A DNA stretch of 64,000 nucleotides from Chrysemys picta bellii (taxonomy: Eukaryota; Chordata; Testudines; Emydidae): assembly GCF_011386835.1 (NCBI RefSeq), contig NC_088800.1:86306981-86370980 (forward strand). The letters are read 5' to 3'. The translations under genes were made by a program, and so were the position numbers. Shown piece after piece: positions 22,301 to 31,497 of the stretch. Position 1 is the first letter of the stretch. The number at the start of each line of letters is the position of its first letter. Below the pieces are notes generated by a model that ran no database searches, was not told the DNA's origin, and worked only from the letters and a program-made list of their open reading frames with translations.

Positions 22301-23752
22301 ATGATTCAGGTTCCTCAGTCAAAGTGGGATAAAGATGACTTTGAGTCTGAAGAGGAAGACGTTAAATCTACGCAAGCACCTTCAAATGTAGGAAAACCTG
22401 CTAGTGTTGTAAAAAATGTCAGTGCTAAGCCCACAAACCCTGTGAAACACAATGAAAAAGAAAATGAGCCTTTGGAAAAAACACAGAAAACTGCAAAAGA
22501 AGCAAATTATGAAAGCTCCCAGCATGAAGCAAAAAGTTCAAAAAATTCTGTGTCAAATGAAAAAGGGAAAACCAAAGACCGGGATCATTCTGTGTCAGAC
22601 AAGGACACTTCTGAGAGAAGGAAGAGCAGTGTTCAACCAGAAAAAGGCCACTCAGAACGTGGGACTGAACAAGGAAACCTAAAAAACCTTTCTCAATCTT
22701 CCAAAGACAGCAGATCCTCAGATAAACATGATACTGGGCGTGGATCTTCTGCTAGAGATTTTACTCCTAACAGGGACAAAAAATCTGACTATGATAGCAG
22801 CAGGGATCATTCTAGTTTCAAGCGTAGAGATGAAAAGAATGAGTTAACAAGGAGAAAAGACTCCCCTTCTCGAAATAGAGAGTCTGCATCAGGCCAGAAG
22901 AGTAAACCAAGAGATGAACGTACAGAATTGTCTAAAAAGGGAACTGTAGAGTCCAAAAGGAGCAGCTATAGCCCTCAGAGGGACAGAAGACAGTATGATC
23001 ACAAAACAGCGTATGATTCCAAACGTTCATCTGATGAACACAAATCTCTAGATAGAAGTTCAGGTAAAGAGAGAGAGAAACACATATCAGAAACAAAGAG
23101 CAATAAAGACAGAGACACAAGTGGCAATAAATCATCTTACAAACACGGATCACCGGATGCAAAAACTGAGAGAGAACACGCTACTGGGCAAAGTGACAAG
23201 AGCACCGTCAAACCTAAGCCTCAGTTAAGCCACTCCTCTCGACTCTCTTCTGACTTAACTAGAGAAACTGATGAGGCTGCATTTGTACCAGACTACAATG
23301 AAAGTGACAGTGAGAGTAATGTGTCGACAAAAGATGAAGACTCTATAGGAAGAAATACTAGAGAACTGAAAGAAAAGGCAGTGGATAAATCTAAAGAGAT
23401 TGCAGTTAAAGCAACGCTTGGCCAACCTGGCGTAAGTAGAAATCAGAGTCAAAGTAGTCCCAGTGTTAGCCGCAGTCGTAGTCAAAGCCCTTCTGAAAGT
23501 CAGACTCGAAGCCACAGCAGCAGCGCAAGCTCAGCAGAGAGTCAGGACAGCAAGAAAAAGAAAAAGAAAAAAGACAAAAAGAAACATAAGAAGCATAAAA
23601 AACACAAGAAACATAAGAAACACACTGGAAATGAATCTGAATTGGAGAAAAGCCAAAAACACAAACACAAGAAGAAAAAATCCAAGAAGAGCAAAGATAA
23701 AGAAAAGGAGAAAGAGAAAGATGACCAAAAAGTGAAATCTGTCGCTGTATAA
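4325..23752 (+). CDS. RBBP6: RBBP6, E3 ubiquitin-protein ligase / 3'-end processing factor (partial, 14 exons)
   Basis: RBBP6 is a nuclear RING-type ubiquitin ligase that binds p53 and Rb and, like yeast Mpe1, works with the cleavage and polyadenylation complex. Fourteen exons (4325-4369, 6894-6982, 7094-7190, 8353-8492, 10459-10631, 11645-11748, 12313-12617, 14375-14474, 14556-14634, 14718-14775, 15994-16359, 16704-16805, 18611-20360, 22174-23752) join in frame, apart from one extra base in the thirteenth. Counting from the 4325 exon, the CCHC knuckle is at residues 60-73 and the RING at about 158-198. Proline-rich, SR-rich and lysine-rich regions follow. The protein matches the mammalian one closely along its length. 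The N-terminal ubiquitin-like DWNN domain is encoded upstream of the window. A frameshift at 19734-19740 interrupts the coding sequence as written. Confidence 0.96.
4370..6893 (+). other. RBBP6: RBBP6 intron
   Basis: AT-rich intron of 2.5 kb. No interspersed repeat was recognised. It has an A-run near 6375-6390 and several incidental AATAAA hexamers, but nothing protein-like on either strand. Confidence 0.6.
6894..6982 (+). CDS. RBBP6: RBBP6 exon: segment before the zinc knuckle
   Basis: This exon encodes TANLAEANASEEDKIKAMMS and continues QSGHEYDPI, ending after two bases of an Asn codon. The acceptor is AACAG and the donor GTAAGT. The sequence is nearly identical to mammalian RBBP6 and links the DWNN domain to the zinc knuckle. 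The split Asn codon is completed by the first base of the exon at 7094. Confidence 0.95.
7094..7190 (+). CDS. RBBP6: RBBP6 exon: CCHC zinc knuckle
   Basis: This exon contains the retroviral-type zinc knuckle CFRCGKPGHYIKNC (C-x2-C-x4-H-x4-C), with the first Cys codon at 7137-7139. In this family the knuckle contacts RNA. It is preceded by a short proline run. The acceptor is TTTTTAG and the donor GTAAGA. The exon ends on a codon boundary (Asn-Gly). Confidence 0.96.
7191..8352 (+). other. RBBP6: RBBP6 intron with a decayed repeat
   Basis: AT-rich intron. At 8090-8160 is a stretch in the style of an old amniote palindromic repeat (CCTAGTCCTGCAAAGACC followed by a CCCATTGAGTTCAAA-like end). The family is not named and the match is only by style. 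Confidence 0.45.
8353..8492 (+). CDS. RBBP6: RBBP6 exon between zinc knuckle and RING
   Basis: The exon begins DKNFES and includes the conserved IPRSFMMEVKDP and NTGKYAIPTIDA segments of RBBP6. It ends after two bases of an Ala codon. The acceptor is AACAG and the donor GTAAGT. It connects the zinc knuckle to the acidic stretch that precedes the RING. Confidence 0.95.
8493..10458 (+). other. RBBP6: RBBP6 intron
   Basis: A 2-kb AT-rich intron. Overlapping open frames on both strands near 8566-9240 have no domain or homology I recognise and are treated as chance. No clear repeat was identified. Confidence 0.55.
10459..10631 (+). CDS. RBBP6: RBBP6 exon: acidic linker and first part of the RING domain
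   Basis: This exon encodes an acidic Ser/Glu/Asp stretch and then the RING start, LLCLICKDIMNDAVVIPCCG, followed by NSYCDEC. Six of the eight RING cysteines are here (partial-protein residues 158, 161, 173, 174, 179 and 182). The acceptor TTTCAG and the donor GTAAGT are consensus, and the final Cys codon is split with the next exon. RBBP6 RING domains fold like a U-box and recruit E2 enzymes. Confidence 0.96.
10632..11644 (+). other. RBBP6: RBBP6 intron
   Basis: AT-rich intron of about 1 kb. I see no repeat, RNA gene or coding signal in it. Confidence 0.6.
11645..11748 (+). CDS. RBBP6: RBBP6 exon: second part of the RING domain
   Basis: This exon completes the RING with the HTCPTCH motif (partial-protein Cys 195 and 198), followed by DVSPDALIANKFLRQ, which is conserved in RBBP6. 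Two starting bases complete the Cys codon from the previous exon. The acceptor is TTCACAG and the donor CAG|GTAACT. Confidence 0.96.
11749..12312 (+). other. RBBP6: RBBP6 intron
   Basis: AT-rich intron of 564 bases with nothing recognisable beyond splice signals. Confidence 0.6.
12313..12617 (+). CDS. RBBP6: RBBP6 exon: post-RING helix and Ser/Thr/Pro-rich linker
   Basis: The exon starts AVNNFKNETGYTKRLRKQ, the conserved segment just after the RING, and then runs into a less conserved Ser/Thr/Pro/Gln-rich linker. The long proline stretch of the mammalian protein at this point is shorter here. It ends two bases into a His codon, with donor GTAAGT. Confidence 0.93.
12618..14374 (+). other. RBBP6: RBBP6 intron
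   Basis: Intron of about 1.75 kb. It contains one recognisable interspersed fragment at 13838-13930 (listed separately). The rest is AT-rich with no coding signal. Confidence 0.55.
13838..13930 (+). repeat. interspersed repeat fragment (reptile type, family not named)
   Basis: The stretch holds the phrases GGTGAGGTAATATCTTTTAC, CCAACTTCTGTTGGTGAGAG and GCTGCTCTTCAGGTCTGAG in order, which I recognise as a common turtle-type interspersed unit. It is partial and has lost both ends. The family assignment is left open. Confidence 0.45.
14375..14474 (+). CDS. RBBP6: RBBP6 exon: variable linker
   Basis: Reading after the split His codon gives DADSVIPPAAIVTASEHSKT and then Ser-rich sequence ending VMEEK. 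The ASEHSK and MEEK anchors align with mammalian RBBP6. The acceptor has a strong T/C tract ending CCCAG and the donor is GTACAT. Divergence is moderate, as expected for this linker. Confidence 0.9.
14556..14634 (+). CDS. RBBP6: RBBP6 exon: short linker
   Basis: The exon begins GYQVPVL, which is conserved, followed by a Gln/Ser-rich stretch ending IPTTG. The preceding intron is only 81 bases. The acceptor is CTAAG, with a weak final base, and the donor is GTGAGT. Phases agree on both sides. Confidence 0.88.
14718..14775 (+). CDS. RBBP6: RBBP6 exon: short linker ending GRPGWEP
   Basis: This 58-base exon encodes GQPIRTNTVRSAGNRPGWEP, matching the PVRINTARPGGGRPGWE segment of mammals. It is bounded by an AATAG acceptor and a GTAAGT donor. 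Its last codon is split with the 15994 exon. In mammals, as I recall, an additional exon of about 23 codons follows here. No counterpart is visible in this intron. Confidence 0.9.
14776..15993 (+). other. RBBP6: RBBP6 intron
   Basis: AT-rich, with a purine-rich second half (15570-15930). That half gives a long antisense open frame with no protein character. A splice-like site near 15298 was considered and rejected. No equivalent of the extra mammalian exon was found. Confidence 0.55.
15994..16359 (+). CDS. RBBP6: RBBP6 exon: proline-rich region
   Basis: After SSNRGRPHSERTQRTQ the exon encodes a strongly proline-rich stretch (runs such as VPPPPLFPPPPHALPLPPG), then TIPTTQAPPLSREEFYREQR, which is invariant in RBBP6. 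Such runs usually bind SH3, WW or GYF partners. The acceptor is a tandem TAGAAG, so a form lacking one Ser codon is possible. The donor is GTAAGT, one base into the final Glu codon's completion. Confidence 0.95.
16360..16703 (+). other. RBBP6: RBBP6 intron
   Basis: A short AT-rich intron of 344 bases with nothing recognisable in it. Confidence 0.6.
16704..16805 (+). CDS. RBBP6: RBBP6 exon: charged helix before the SR region
   Basis: The exon encodes EKKKSKLDEFTNDFAKELME and then YKKIQKERRRSFS, essentially unchanged from mammals and likely a charged helix. The acceptor is AACAG and the donor CAG|GTAATT. The last Arg codon is split with the large exon at 18611. Confidence 0.95.
17064..17350. 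mobile_element. nonautonomous foldback DNA transposon (MITE) in an RBBP6 intron
   Basis: The ends are GGCCTGGTTTACACT and, in the opposite sense, AGTATAGACATACCC, matching the 'GTCTACAC' terminal style of other elements in this window. Between them are CpG-rich inverted repeats: GATCTAAG/CTTAGATC (about 17091-17160) and an 18-bp perfect hairpin at 17252-17299. No transposase is encoded. Its high CpG content contrasts with the surrounding intron and suggests a fairly recent insertion. The superfamily is uncertain (Harbinger-like or hAT-like). Confidence 0.75.
17252..17299. repeat. perfect 18-bp inverted repeat (hairpin)
   Basis: The arms 17252-17269 and 17282-17299 are exact reverse complements (CGGGGGTCGATTTATCGC), separated by a 12-base loop. 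It lies inside the MITE at 17064-17350. Confidence 0.9.
18611..20360 (+). CDS. RBBP6: RBBP6 large exon: SR-rich and Rb-binding region, with frameshift
   Basis: The exon opens with an RS-dipeptide-rich region (RSRSYSRSFSRSHSRSYSRS and more). It continues with the conserved YYGRSVDFRDPFEKERYREW segment and then a long Lys/Glu/Ser/Pro-rich charged region. In mammals that region includes the Rb-binding stretch. Its length is 1,750 bases, one more than the phases on both sides allow. The extra base is in a run of seven A at 19734-19740. As written, the reading frame ends at TAA 19773-19775. In the shifted frame, coding similarity resumes at once (PKTDSTKSTSSQKDEK) and stays open to the donor at 20360. 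Confidence 0.95.
19734..19740 (+). other. RBBP6: A7 homopolymer causing a +1 frameshift in RBBP6
   Basis: GTG is followed by seven A and then GCCAAGGAGG. Six A would keep the conserved frame (VKKAKEE). Both flanks are conserved in different frames, so this is a single-base insertion. It is either an assembly or sequencing homopolymer error or a genuine recent mutation. Confidence 0.9.
20411..20416 (+). terminator. RBBP6: weak candidate intronic polyadenylation signal
   Basis: AATAAA follows the exon donor at 20361 by 50 bases, with a modest T/G-rich stretch after it. It could give a truncated transcript. No isoform of this kind is known to me, so confidence is low. Confidence 0.2.
20505..20979. 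mobile_element. nonautonomous Tc1/mariner (Tigger-like) element with TA target site
   Basis: The ends are CAGGTTGAACCTCTCTAATC and the inverse CTAGAGAGGTTCAACCTG. They are flanked on both sides by TA (20503-20504 and 20980-20981), the target duplication of this superfamily. The TIR start resembles mammalian Tigger elements. The 475-bp body is GC-rich and its open frames have no transposase features. Tigger assignment is from the TIR style only. Confidence 0.85.
21000..21162. mobile_element. short foldback DNA element
   Basis: The element begins GGGCTTGTCTATAA. Its imperfect arms run from ACCCTGCTGAGGCACATTAA to the inverse near 21110-21155, centred on TTGATCTAGTCC ... GGAACTAGATCAA. It directly abuts the next element. 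Its exact ends are uncertain. Confidence 0.6.
21166..21335. mobile_element. Harbinger-like MITE with TTA target duplication
   Basis: Its ends GGGCTTGTCTACAC and GTAGACCAGGCC are inverted relative to each other. It is flanked by TTA at 21163-21165 and 21336-21338, the 3-bp duplication typical of Harbinger elements. It has no coding capacity. Confidence 0.7.
22174..23752 (+). CDS. RBBP6: RBBP6 last coding exon: p53-binding and lysine-rich C-terminus
   Basis: The exon continues the DYTSTSSTGGSPVRKSEEK segment and includes KTMEEYNNDITAPAEDVIIM and IQVPQSKWDKDDFESEEEDV, near-invariant in the family. It then has a long Ser/Lys/Arg/Asp-rich disordered region. It also contains SSRLSSDLTRETDEAAF and ends in a poly-basic tail (KKKKKKKDKKKHKKHKKHKK) finishing KSVAV and TAA. 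The C-terminal third binds p53 and carries nuclear localisation signals in mammals. The frame is open throughout, which argues that the upstream frameshift is recent or artefactual. Confidence 0.96.
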
Positions 23753-24175
23753 AATGACAGATAAGAGAAATTGACTTAATTATTAAGTCATCTGTATTAA
23801 ATTTTGTTATAATGTAAACAAATTCAAGCTTTGTAAATAATGACATGAAAGATCCTGTGCTGCACTTAAAATATTGCTGCTTGATTATTTGATTTTTACA
23901 TCAGAGCTTTATAAAGTGAACATTTTGTACAGAATTGTGAGTTGTGACCATGTAACACGAAAGGTTTTGCTGAGGCATCTTATTTTTAACCACCGTTAAT
24001 TAGTTTGGGTGGAGTTTACTGTACTGTGAAAATTTTCACATTTGAATTTTTTTTTAATTGCCTGGCAGAAAAAGCTGATATCAGTTCTGAAATATCAGCA
24101 GAATGATTTGCAGAATACATTACAGCCCTGTTATGTCCCTTTTTGATTACAATAAAAAGTTTTCAGTAAACTTTA
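23753..24175 (+). other. RBBP6: RBBP6 proximal 3' UTR
   Basis: AT-rich sequence from the stop codon to the first well-placed polyadenylation signal (AATAAA at 24151-24156). The length of about 400 bases is typical for the main RBBP6 transcript. The cleavage site is estimated. Confidence 0.7.
24151..24156 (+). terminator. RBBP6: RBBP6 proximal polyadenylation signal
   Basis: AATAAA lies about 400 bases after the stop codon and is followed by T-rich and TG-containing sequence (24176-24185). It is the most likely main 3' end. Confidence 0.65.
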
Positions 24176-26675
24176 TTCAATGTGATGGAATTTGCAATAG
24201 TAGCTGAACGTAAACAGGGTATGGGTAAGAACAGCAGCAAACAAAAATGACAAATGAAAGCTTTTAGGCAGCCGAAATGTACTGAACGTAATAGAACAGT
24301 TTTAACCGTTTAAAAAAAAACAGTAGAACTTGAGGAAAGTTTTGAGCTGCACTAATAAAGGGGGGTGGTGCAAAAAAAGAGCTTTTTTTATGTGCCAGGT
24401 TATGCCAACTAGATGTTTTTATATTTAAAAAGGTATATTACCTGAATCAATAGCCACTCTACGTAGCCGGTACTGACTTTTTAAAATGTCATATATATAA
24501 AGCTGTCACGTGTCAACATTGTTCCAATTTATGTTAAAGAACCATTGCCACACTCTGGCAGATGTTTACAAATGTATTTTAGGAAACATGTCCTATATTC
24601 TGTATTTCCTTTTGTATCATTGCTGATCACCAAGATATTTGTGTCTTTAAAATAGAAGCTCTTGCTTTATAACGGGCTGTTTTCTACTGTGATGACAGTT
24701 CCTTTTTATATAAACATTTTGAGTGATGAGCGGAAATACAGAAAAAGTGTAAAAGTAATGAGTTTGATCATTTAAAGATGACCTACAGTGTCACTTTCTT
24801 TATTAAAGTGACAGCAGTGTTCAACAGTGGGAAAGTTAACATGGTGAGAAGTATTTTTCACTGTGAATTAAGAGCCAAATCCTGATACTAGTTGAAGCTG
24901 ATGGCAAAACCCCTTGACTTCAGTGGCTCTGGGATTTGAGCTAAACTGAGTTCTGTTTGGAACTATTTAAATTAAAAGCGGCATTTCAGGGCTTCCTGCC
25001 TGTGGAGACTATTTTCTTCAAAAGTGGCGTTGTTTGTGGTGGCAGCAGTTTGACCAGTCAGGAGAGAACGTAAACTCATTCCAGCCTGTTTACGGGGCGT
25101 GGCCTTCATGCAGTAAGCATGGGGTTAAAGATGAGCATTCAGGTGCTTGTGCTAGCTAAAACAGTAATAAATCAGATGAATTTTGGACTCCATTTCCCAG
25201 CAGCAAATTTCCCATTTTTATGGTAAGGCATTTTTCTTATAGTGGACTTAAGGCATCTTCTGCTGTACAAAGGAGTAGCAGATTTTAGGGATAAGCCAGC
25301 AAATTTTTGCTTTGAAGAACCAAAACAATTAGGCAAATGTATAGGAAGTAGAGTTGTTGCATGCACATCTTTCTAAATGTTCCCACATTCCAATCCAGTG
25401 CAGCCATTTCATAGCTAAGTAAACAGCAAAATGGGCTGGTATTCGAATGCATCTGTAAAAGTGACCCCTTCTATTCTCTGTATTCCTGTATCTCTTACTC
25501 ATTAGAACGATGCCTCTGAAAATGGAAAGGGGTCCCCCTGTTCGGACCTGATGAATACAGCAACCTCCTTCAGGCTCAGGCTTCAGTTAAATTCTTAAAA
25601 CTCCAGTTAGAAGAAAATGTTAACATGCTCTTTATTGTCTAGGCTCAAAATAAGACATCTGTTTAGAAATCAGGTTTTGGAAGTTGATTAGCACCGTGTG
25701 CCTTCACAAAAAAGACAAGAAGCTGTAGTTCTTCATAACCCATTGTTAAAAAAACTGTCAAAGCCGCTGATTTTAGAAGTTCAGTTTATATATCCTTTGC
25801 ATCAGAGCTATAAAACCTGTGTTAGGGTTTTTTAGGAGATTTTTCACTGTCTCTCCCCAGTGAATTTTGAGGTAATATGTGCAGAATCTTCCTTTCCAAA
25901 TTTCTTGGGATGGAAAAGACTGAAATACAGCTGTTGTGTTCAACCTTGAATGTAAGAGGATGAGGTACCATTGTCACTTTTGATCAACCTCTTATATCCA
26001 ACAAATTTCTGAAGGAAATGTGCTTTAGTATTAATGTATTCAGTTTTCATGCAGTCCATAGTGTGCTATGAAGGGAGTAGCTCCAAACATGTTTTTGAGA
26101 CTTGTGGGGTCAAATTAATCTCTGGTGCAACTCCAGTGACTTCAGTTTAGTGAAACTGAGATGTCCTTAACTGAGAATGTAAAGAGAACTGGATGCACAC
26201 AGCAAAAGATGCTTTTCTAACATCTAAACCAGCTTTTCAAATTTTGACAAAATGGCCAAGTCCCTTTGATATAAATTGCTTCCACAGAATGACCCATGAG
26301 AGTTTCTGGCTTCCAACCCTGGGAAAATCCACTAGTGTTCCATCTTGTCTAGGGTTTCGTTTATTGATGAAGGGTCTCTCCCCTTGATTCAGTCTTTAAT
26401 CAGCCATCAGAATGCATTTGCAATACAGAAGGAATAAGATATTTGATGCTGTGATTTGAGCTGAACATGGAATGGCCTGTCAGAATGAAATCTGGTACTT
26501 TAAGGTAAAGAGCAGGAATTGGAGATGTGGAAATGGCTCTCGTGAACTACAGAGGACCTAACTGCCTTTGCGATCTATTCAGCACAATTAAATATTGAAA
26601 GTAGCCTTGCAATCAATGATCACTTCAGTTTTACAGGCTGATAAATGTTTGGCAACTAAGGCTCCACCCACCCCC

Positions 26676-26700
26676 ACACACCCCCACACACACACACACC
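26676..26700. repeat. CA-rich simple repeat
   Basis: An interrupted CCCCCACACA and CACACACA tract. Confidence 0.85.
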
Positions 26701-26985
26701 TGTTTTTACTGGAGTTCCGGAGATTGTAAGTGCTCAGCCATTACTTGAAGACATGGAGGTGAGGCTTGTCTCTACTGAACAGCTCTCTCCCAAAAGCGTG
26801 TTAGATGTTAACAAAAACAAACCAAAATAAGAGCTTTGACCAGTATGATTAAAACTAATTCTTTCTAAAATCAGACTTCACTAGTTCTGCCATAAACTTA
26901 CTAGGTCTGCATTAGCCATTGGTGGTTCTGTGGAGAAACAAGACAATCTGAATGTTTAATGTAAAAACAACCCTCCCTCCCCTCC

Positions 26986-27007
26986 GACACACACACACAC
27001 ACACACC
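26986..27007. repeat. (CA)n microsatellite
   Basis: About ten CA units, followed shortly by a CAA-repeat stretch (27021-27034). Confidence 0.85.
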
Positions 27008-27863
27008 CTATGGAGGGGGCAACAACAACAACAAAATCTGAATACACCTGTCAGCCCCACTAGGCCTGCCTTGTACACAATGTATGTTGTTGCCACTGCC
27101 TTAGCCAAGGCCAATCAGGTGATTGCATTTCATGCAACTGCTGGAAGAACTGGCATTGGGCTAGTGACAAGACAACCACTGGCTCTAGAAACTGCAGTCA
27201 CATTGTTGCATCATTTCAAGTAGAGAGAAACCACAAAACATTGTCATCTGCCCAGTGAGATTTATATTGATCCTGAAACTAGGAATTTATAAGTTTGAAG
27301 ACTACTACCCTGCCTCTGCAGCAAAAATAAATATTCATTGCAAAATGTACTGCCTATTATGCCTCTGGATAAAGGTTTTAAAAAACTTTTTGTAGATCTA
27401 GAGAAACATGCCCTGGCCTTTAACAACTACACTGGTTTCCCAAGTCCCACTTGTCAGTGAAATTTGTACCTGTTTTAGTTTCTCTTCTGAGAACATGGTA
27501 CCAGTGATCAGTGTGATGGCTGCTTCTCACCCACACTTTCCATCCCCCTCCCCCAAATACTCATGCACAGGTGTTTTTAAAATAAGCCATTAAAATGTAT
27601 ATTGTGGTATTACCCAGAGACTCCAGTTAAGGCTGGGGCCCTGGTAGAGTTGGGAACTGCAAGAACGGCCAATCCTGTAAGAAGATACATTGTTAGAGCA
27701 GAGCTCCCAAACAAGTCTGGTTTATTGTGCTGTCTCATCTTGGTACTAAATTGTGCTAGAAGAAGTTAAACACACATGGATTGCTAGTTTTAGTTGATTG
27801 CTTTTGTAACTTATGAAAAGGTGCCTCCACTCTAAGGTGTGTTTGTACATTTTTATAATTGTA

Positions 27864-27869
27864 AATAAA
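27864..27869 (+). terminator. candidate distal polyadenylation signal
   Basis: AATAAA sits in TTATAATTGTAAATAAATTT, overlapping a Pumilio-type TGTAAATA. The block looks like the end of a vertebrate 3' UTR. It could end an extended RBBP6 transcript. This is an inference only. Confidence 0.35.
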
Positions 27870-27899
27870 TTTAAATACTTTCCTAATACTGGTTTCCAT

Positions 27900-30800
27900 G
27901 TAAACACTTGTTGTAGTTGGCACAAGGATGTTTAATGGCCAATAACAGATGGCCCTTAAGGCGCACTCTCTTTTCAGATATAGTCTGTGCTATGAAAAGA
28001 AAATGAAAGCCCTTGTATTAGATAATGTTTCCATGTAATGCCTCTGCTCCCATCTCTAATGTTTGGTAAGCTCTGCCCAGGAACTGTCTGCATCTTGTTT
28101 TGGACAGCACTGAGCACCCTGAGTGCTTAACAAATGAAATAGTTGAGAGATGTAAAGATGGTGTAAGTGCAAGATCATACCACTTATTCTAAAGCACTGG
28201 AATGTTCTGAAATTGGTATATGAAACTCAGACCTGGGAAAGCATTTAAACCCCTCCTTCCCCATTCATGGCTGCTTGGTGTTCGATACGTACCTTAATGT
28301 GCTGGAGCAAGAATCAAAAACTCCAAAACTGCTTCTGTCTCCTCTCAGACCCTCAGCTCCATGCCAGCCTTAAAGGAAAATGGAGATTGGTATCAGGAGA
28401 GGGGGAATTTCAAGCAAAGGTTTGAGTCCCACGATATAAAGCCTGAAATTTACACTGGGGAAGTCATCTGGCTAAATAGGACTTTGATGTACTACATGGT
28501 CTTTCTTAGTTACCACAATGGCCTTGTAATTACAGGCATTGTGGTATAATTTTTATGGTAACTTTTGTTTTCTTCCATCTCCTATAATGTTCCACACCCT
28601 TAAACAGCGCAGGCAGTGCAACCGATTCCACTCCACATGGTCTTTGATCACGTGATGGTTGTTGGGGGTGGAGAGAGATTGCTGTTAATTTCTACCTGTA
28701 CTCGGAAGGTCTATAAAGCTACAATGTTTCTCACTGAATTATTTAGGCTTCTCGCTGCAGTTGAACACAAGCTAGGAAGTACAATGTTTGAGAAAGTCAG
28801 TTGGGTAGCAGAGACGAGATGGTCTTGGTTAAAACCATTCAAAGGTTAGGGTCTGTACTGGAGGGGGAGCATGAAGCTTTGCTGTGACTGTCATCGCTGT
28901 ATACTGAATAACGGGAAGAAATCTAGTGTAAGGTCTGTAGCCTTTGTGAGCTTTATCCAGCCCTGCAACGTGTGGGCCCCTGTATGAACATAGTCTTCAG
29001 CCTCTACAGCTGCAAACTCATTGGTTAGAATCTGACTTAACCAGATGCTGGCTTCCTTCTGGAGACTTATGAGAAACATTTCAAGTAGGAATAATTCCAC
29101 TTGAACCTACTGTTAAATTCTCTGCTTTTCTCTCTCCGGTACTAACCCACCTCCCCATGAAAAATAAGGTCTGTGTTAAGCTCCTATTTACTACTCACCA
29201 TGTGAGGTCCCAGCCCTCCGTGTGTCACCCAGTGCCTGGATTGGGCTTAGTGTGACCAAGTGATGCTGTGGCAGCAAATGGAACTAGATGAGTATGTTTG
29301 TGATTAAAAACAAGAAGATAGGTCGGGTCAGCCCATGCTTTGTGCGTGTGTTTAAAAAAAAAAAAGTGGCAAAGCCCTTGTCCTAGGGCACTATGCGGCA
29401 CTACAGTCCGTTGGTGCATTTCTCTGGTGCACCGGAACTGCAGCCATTAGACAGAGACTCATGGATGGTATCTGACTGGCACCAAGGCCTAAGCCTCAGC
29501 TGTCCAGCCCTCGGCTGGCTTGCCCGTCTCTTTGCAGCCATTCCCCTCGGGCGTGGCTGTGCCGGGTTGTGTACAACGTTGCTACGTGACACCAAAGGTG
29601 TGTGATGATTCTTTGTACAGAGCTGAGGGGCACGTGCTCGGCTTTTGCTGGGTAAAGAGGACGTGGTCCCTGCCCCGAGGAGCTTGCACTCCATCTTAGA
29701 GTCAAAAAGCAACTGAGGAGCACAGGTGGGGAGGAGCTCACAGGGACTGAGGCAATCTGCGCAGGGAGCTTTGTGCAGCTACCTTCAGGGGTCGCAGAGG
29801 TGGGGAAACGGAACTTTTAAGGAGCCCTTTCAACAATAATTTCCTAATGATTCTTGTAAATCAAGTAGCTGCAAGGCCAGGCGCTGTGTGGCCGCTTGGG
29901 GCTTGGTGCCCAGCACAGCTGGTGCAGAAGGGAGTGGAAGCCTGAGTGGGGAAAGTGGGTGCTGGTGTCTCTTCCCCAGAACTGATGAGAGATGTCAGGG
30001 CCCTGGATGCCAGGGGAGGCGGATGTCCTAGGGAATCCTCCTATTTTGCAACTCTGCTCCGTGCAACAGGCTACAGAGGGGGCCAGCTCTGCAGCACAGC
30101 CCTGCACCACTGGGGGGGATGCCGGGGTGTGACTGCAACAGCTGCCTACAAGCAGTGTTTGCAGTGAGGACGTTGGAGCCCAGGTGAGCTTCCCCAGGGC
30201 AGAGCGAGTGGGGGAGAGATGGGAGACTCTGAGGCCCTGCTGGGGAAGGGGTCACCTGGGCCTAGAGTTTGGGGAGGGAACAGCTGGCTCTGAGGTTTGC
30301 TGGAGACCCTGGGCAGGTGTAGAAAAGGCGCCAAAGCAAATCCTGAGGCAGCCCTCGCTATGAGGTGGCACAGAGTGAGCCCCATCTCCCCTCTGCCTAG
30401 CACCACCTGGAGGGGACTGCTTCGCCACGTGGCCCGGAGACCGCAGCTTCCACTGAGGCCCTGCGGCACGCTCCGCATGCAGAAAGCGAGGCTGCCTGCT
30501 AACCGGACGCAGCTGATACAAAGCTGGCTGGGTCACTGCTGGCCCTGCACGCTCCTACCCCATCGTCCACAGCCCTGGCACCCTGCACCTGGGCAGCCCC
30601 AGAACACGGGAGGAGTCTGGTGTGAGAGCAAACTGCTCCCCCAGGATCCTGATTGGAAACAGGTCCTGCCTTCCGAGGGTCAGAAAACTCCCAGAATGCT
30701 GACAATGCCCCGAATCCTCGGCCTCTACCCTGCCCCACTCTCCAGCCTTCCCTGCCAGCTCACCTTGTGTCTGCCAGGCACGCAGCCGTGCTGGGCGAGC

Positions 30801-31010
30801 CAGGAGGAATTGAATGCAAACAAGGGGTGCCTTTTCCCCTTCTTCTAGGTGCAACCATCAGAGCCTGGATATCGATGGGAGAAATTAGCCCTTGATTGTG
30901 CAATAAAGCGAGGCAGGGTTGTGTCAGCCTGGTAATTTAGGTAGGTGGCATAGCTGTACTTGAATTCATCTCCTTGTAAAACCTCTTTGTAAACTGCTGT
31001 GAGCCCATGA
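27900..31010. other. intergenic, no gene seen
   Basis: Composition shifts from AT-rich to GC-rich after about 29400. Overlapping open frames on both strands at 29390-30900 lack protein features and are attributed to GC content. Short MIR- or L3-like phrases occur near 28062-28140 and 29650-29700. Confidence 0.5.
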
Positions 31011-31330
31011 GAACATAAGAATGGCCCTACTGGGTCAGACCAAAGGTCCATCTAGCCCAGTGTCCTGTCTTCTGACAGTGGCCAATGCCAGGTGCCCCAG
31101 AGGGAATGAACAGAACAGGGAATCATCAAGTGATCCATCCCCTGTCGCCCATTCCCAGCTTCTGGCAAACAGAGGCTAGGGATACCATCCCTGCCCATCC
31201 TGGTTAATAGCCATTGATGGACCGATCCTCCATGAATGTATCTAGTTCTTTTTTGAACCCTGTTATGGTCTTGGCCTTCACAACATCCTCTGGCAAGGAG
31301 TTTCACAGGTTGGCTGTATGTTGTGTGAAA
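31011..31330 (-). repeat. CR1-like LINE 3' fragment
   Basis: The segment from GAACATAAGAATGGCCCTAC through CAAAGGTCCATCTAGCCCAG to CTCTGGCAAGGAGTTTCACA is a common sauropsid repeat, in the antisense orientation of a CR1 3' end. It carries no ORF of note. Orientation is inferred by analogy with the CR1 copy at 54028. Confidence 0.65.
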
Positions 31331-31497
31331 AACCCATTCTGGAGACAACCACAAGATCATTCTCTGTGCCCAGAAAACCAATATTTCACATAAACTGTGG
31401 GTCTCCTGGGAGTTTTGTACTCTTTTCTCTTGGCTGCAGCCTCACTCACTACACAAGCTCGCAGAGTCCCAGTCCATGTGAACTATTAATGGCAAAT

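Larger units (their letters stand above)
24180..27900 (+). other. downstream noncoding sequence, possible extended RBBP6 3' UTR
   Basis: The sequence stays AT-rich and of 3'-UTR style up to a second strong polyadenylation signal at 27864. It contains an old palindromic repeat remnant near 24866-24950, another near 26105-26165 and two CA microsatellites. No coding exon is visible. It could be a long alternative UTR or simply intergenic DNA. Confidence 0.4.
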
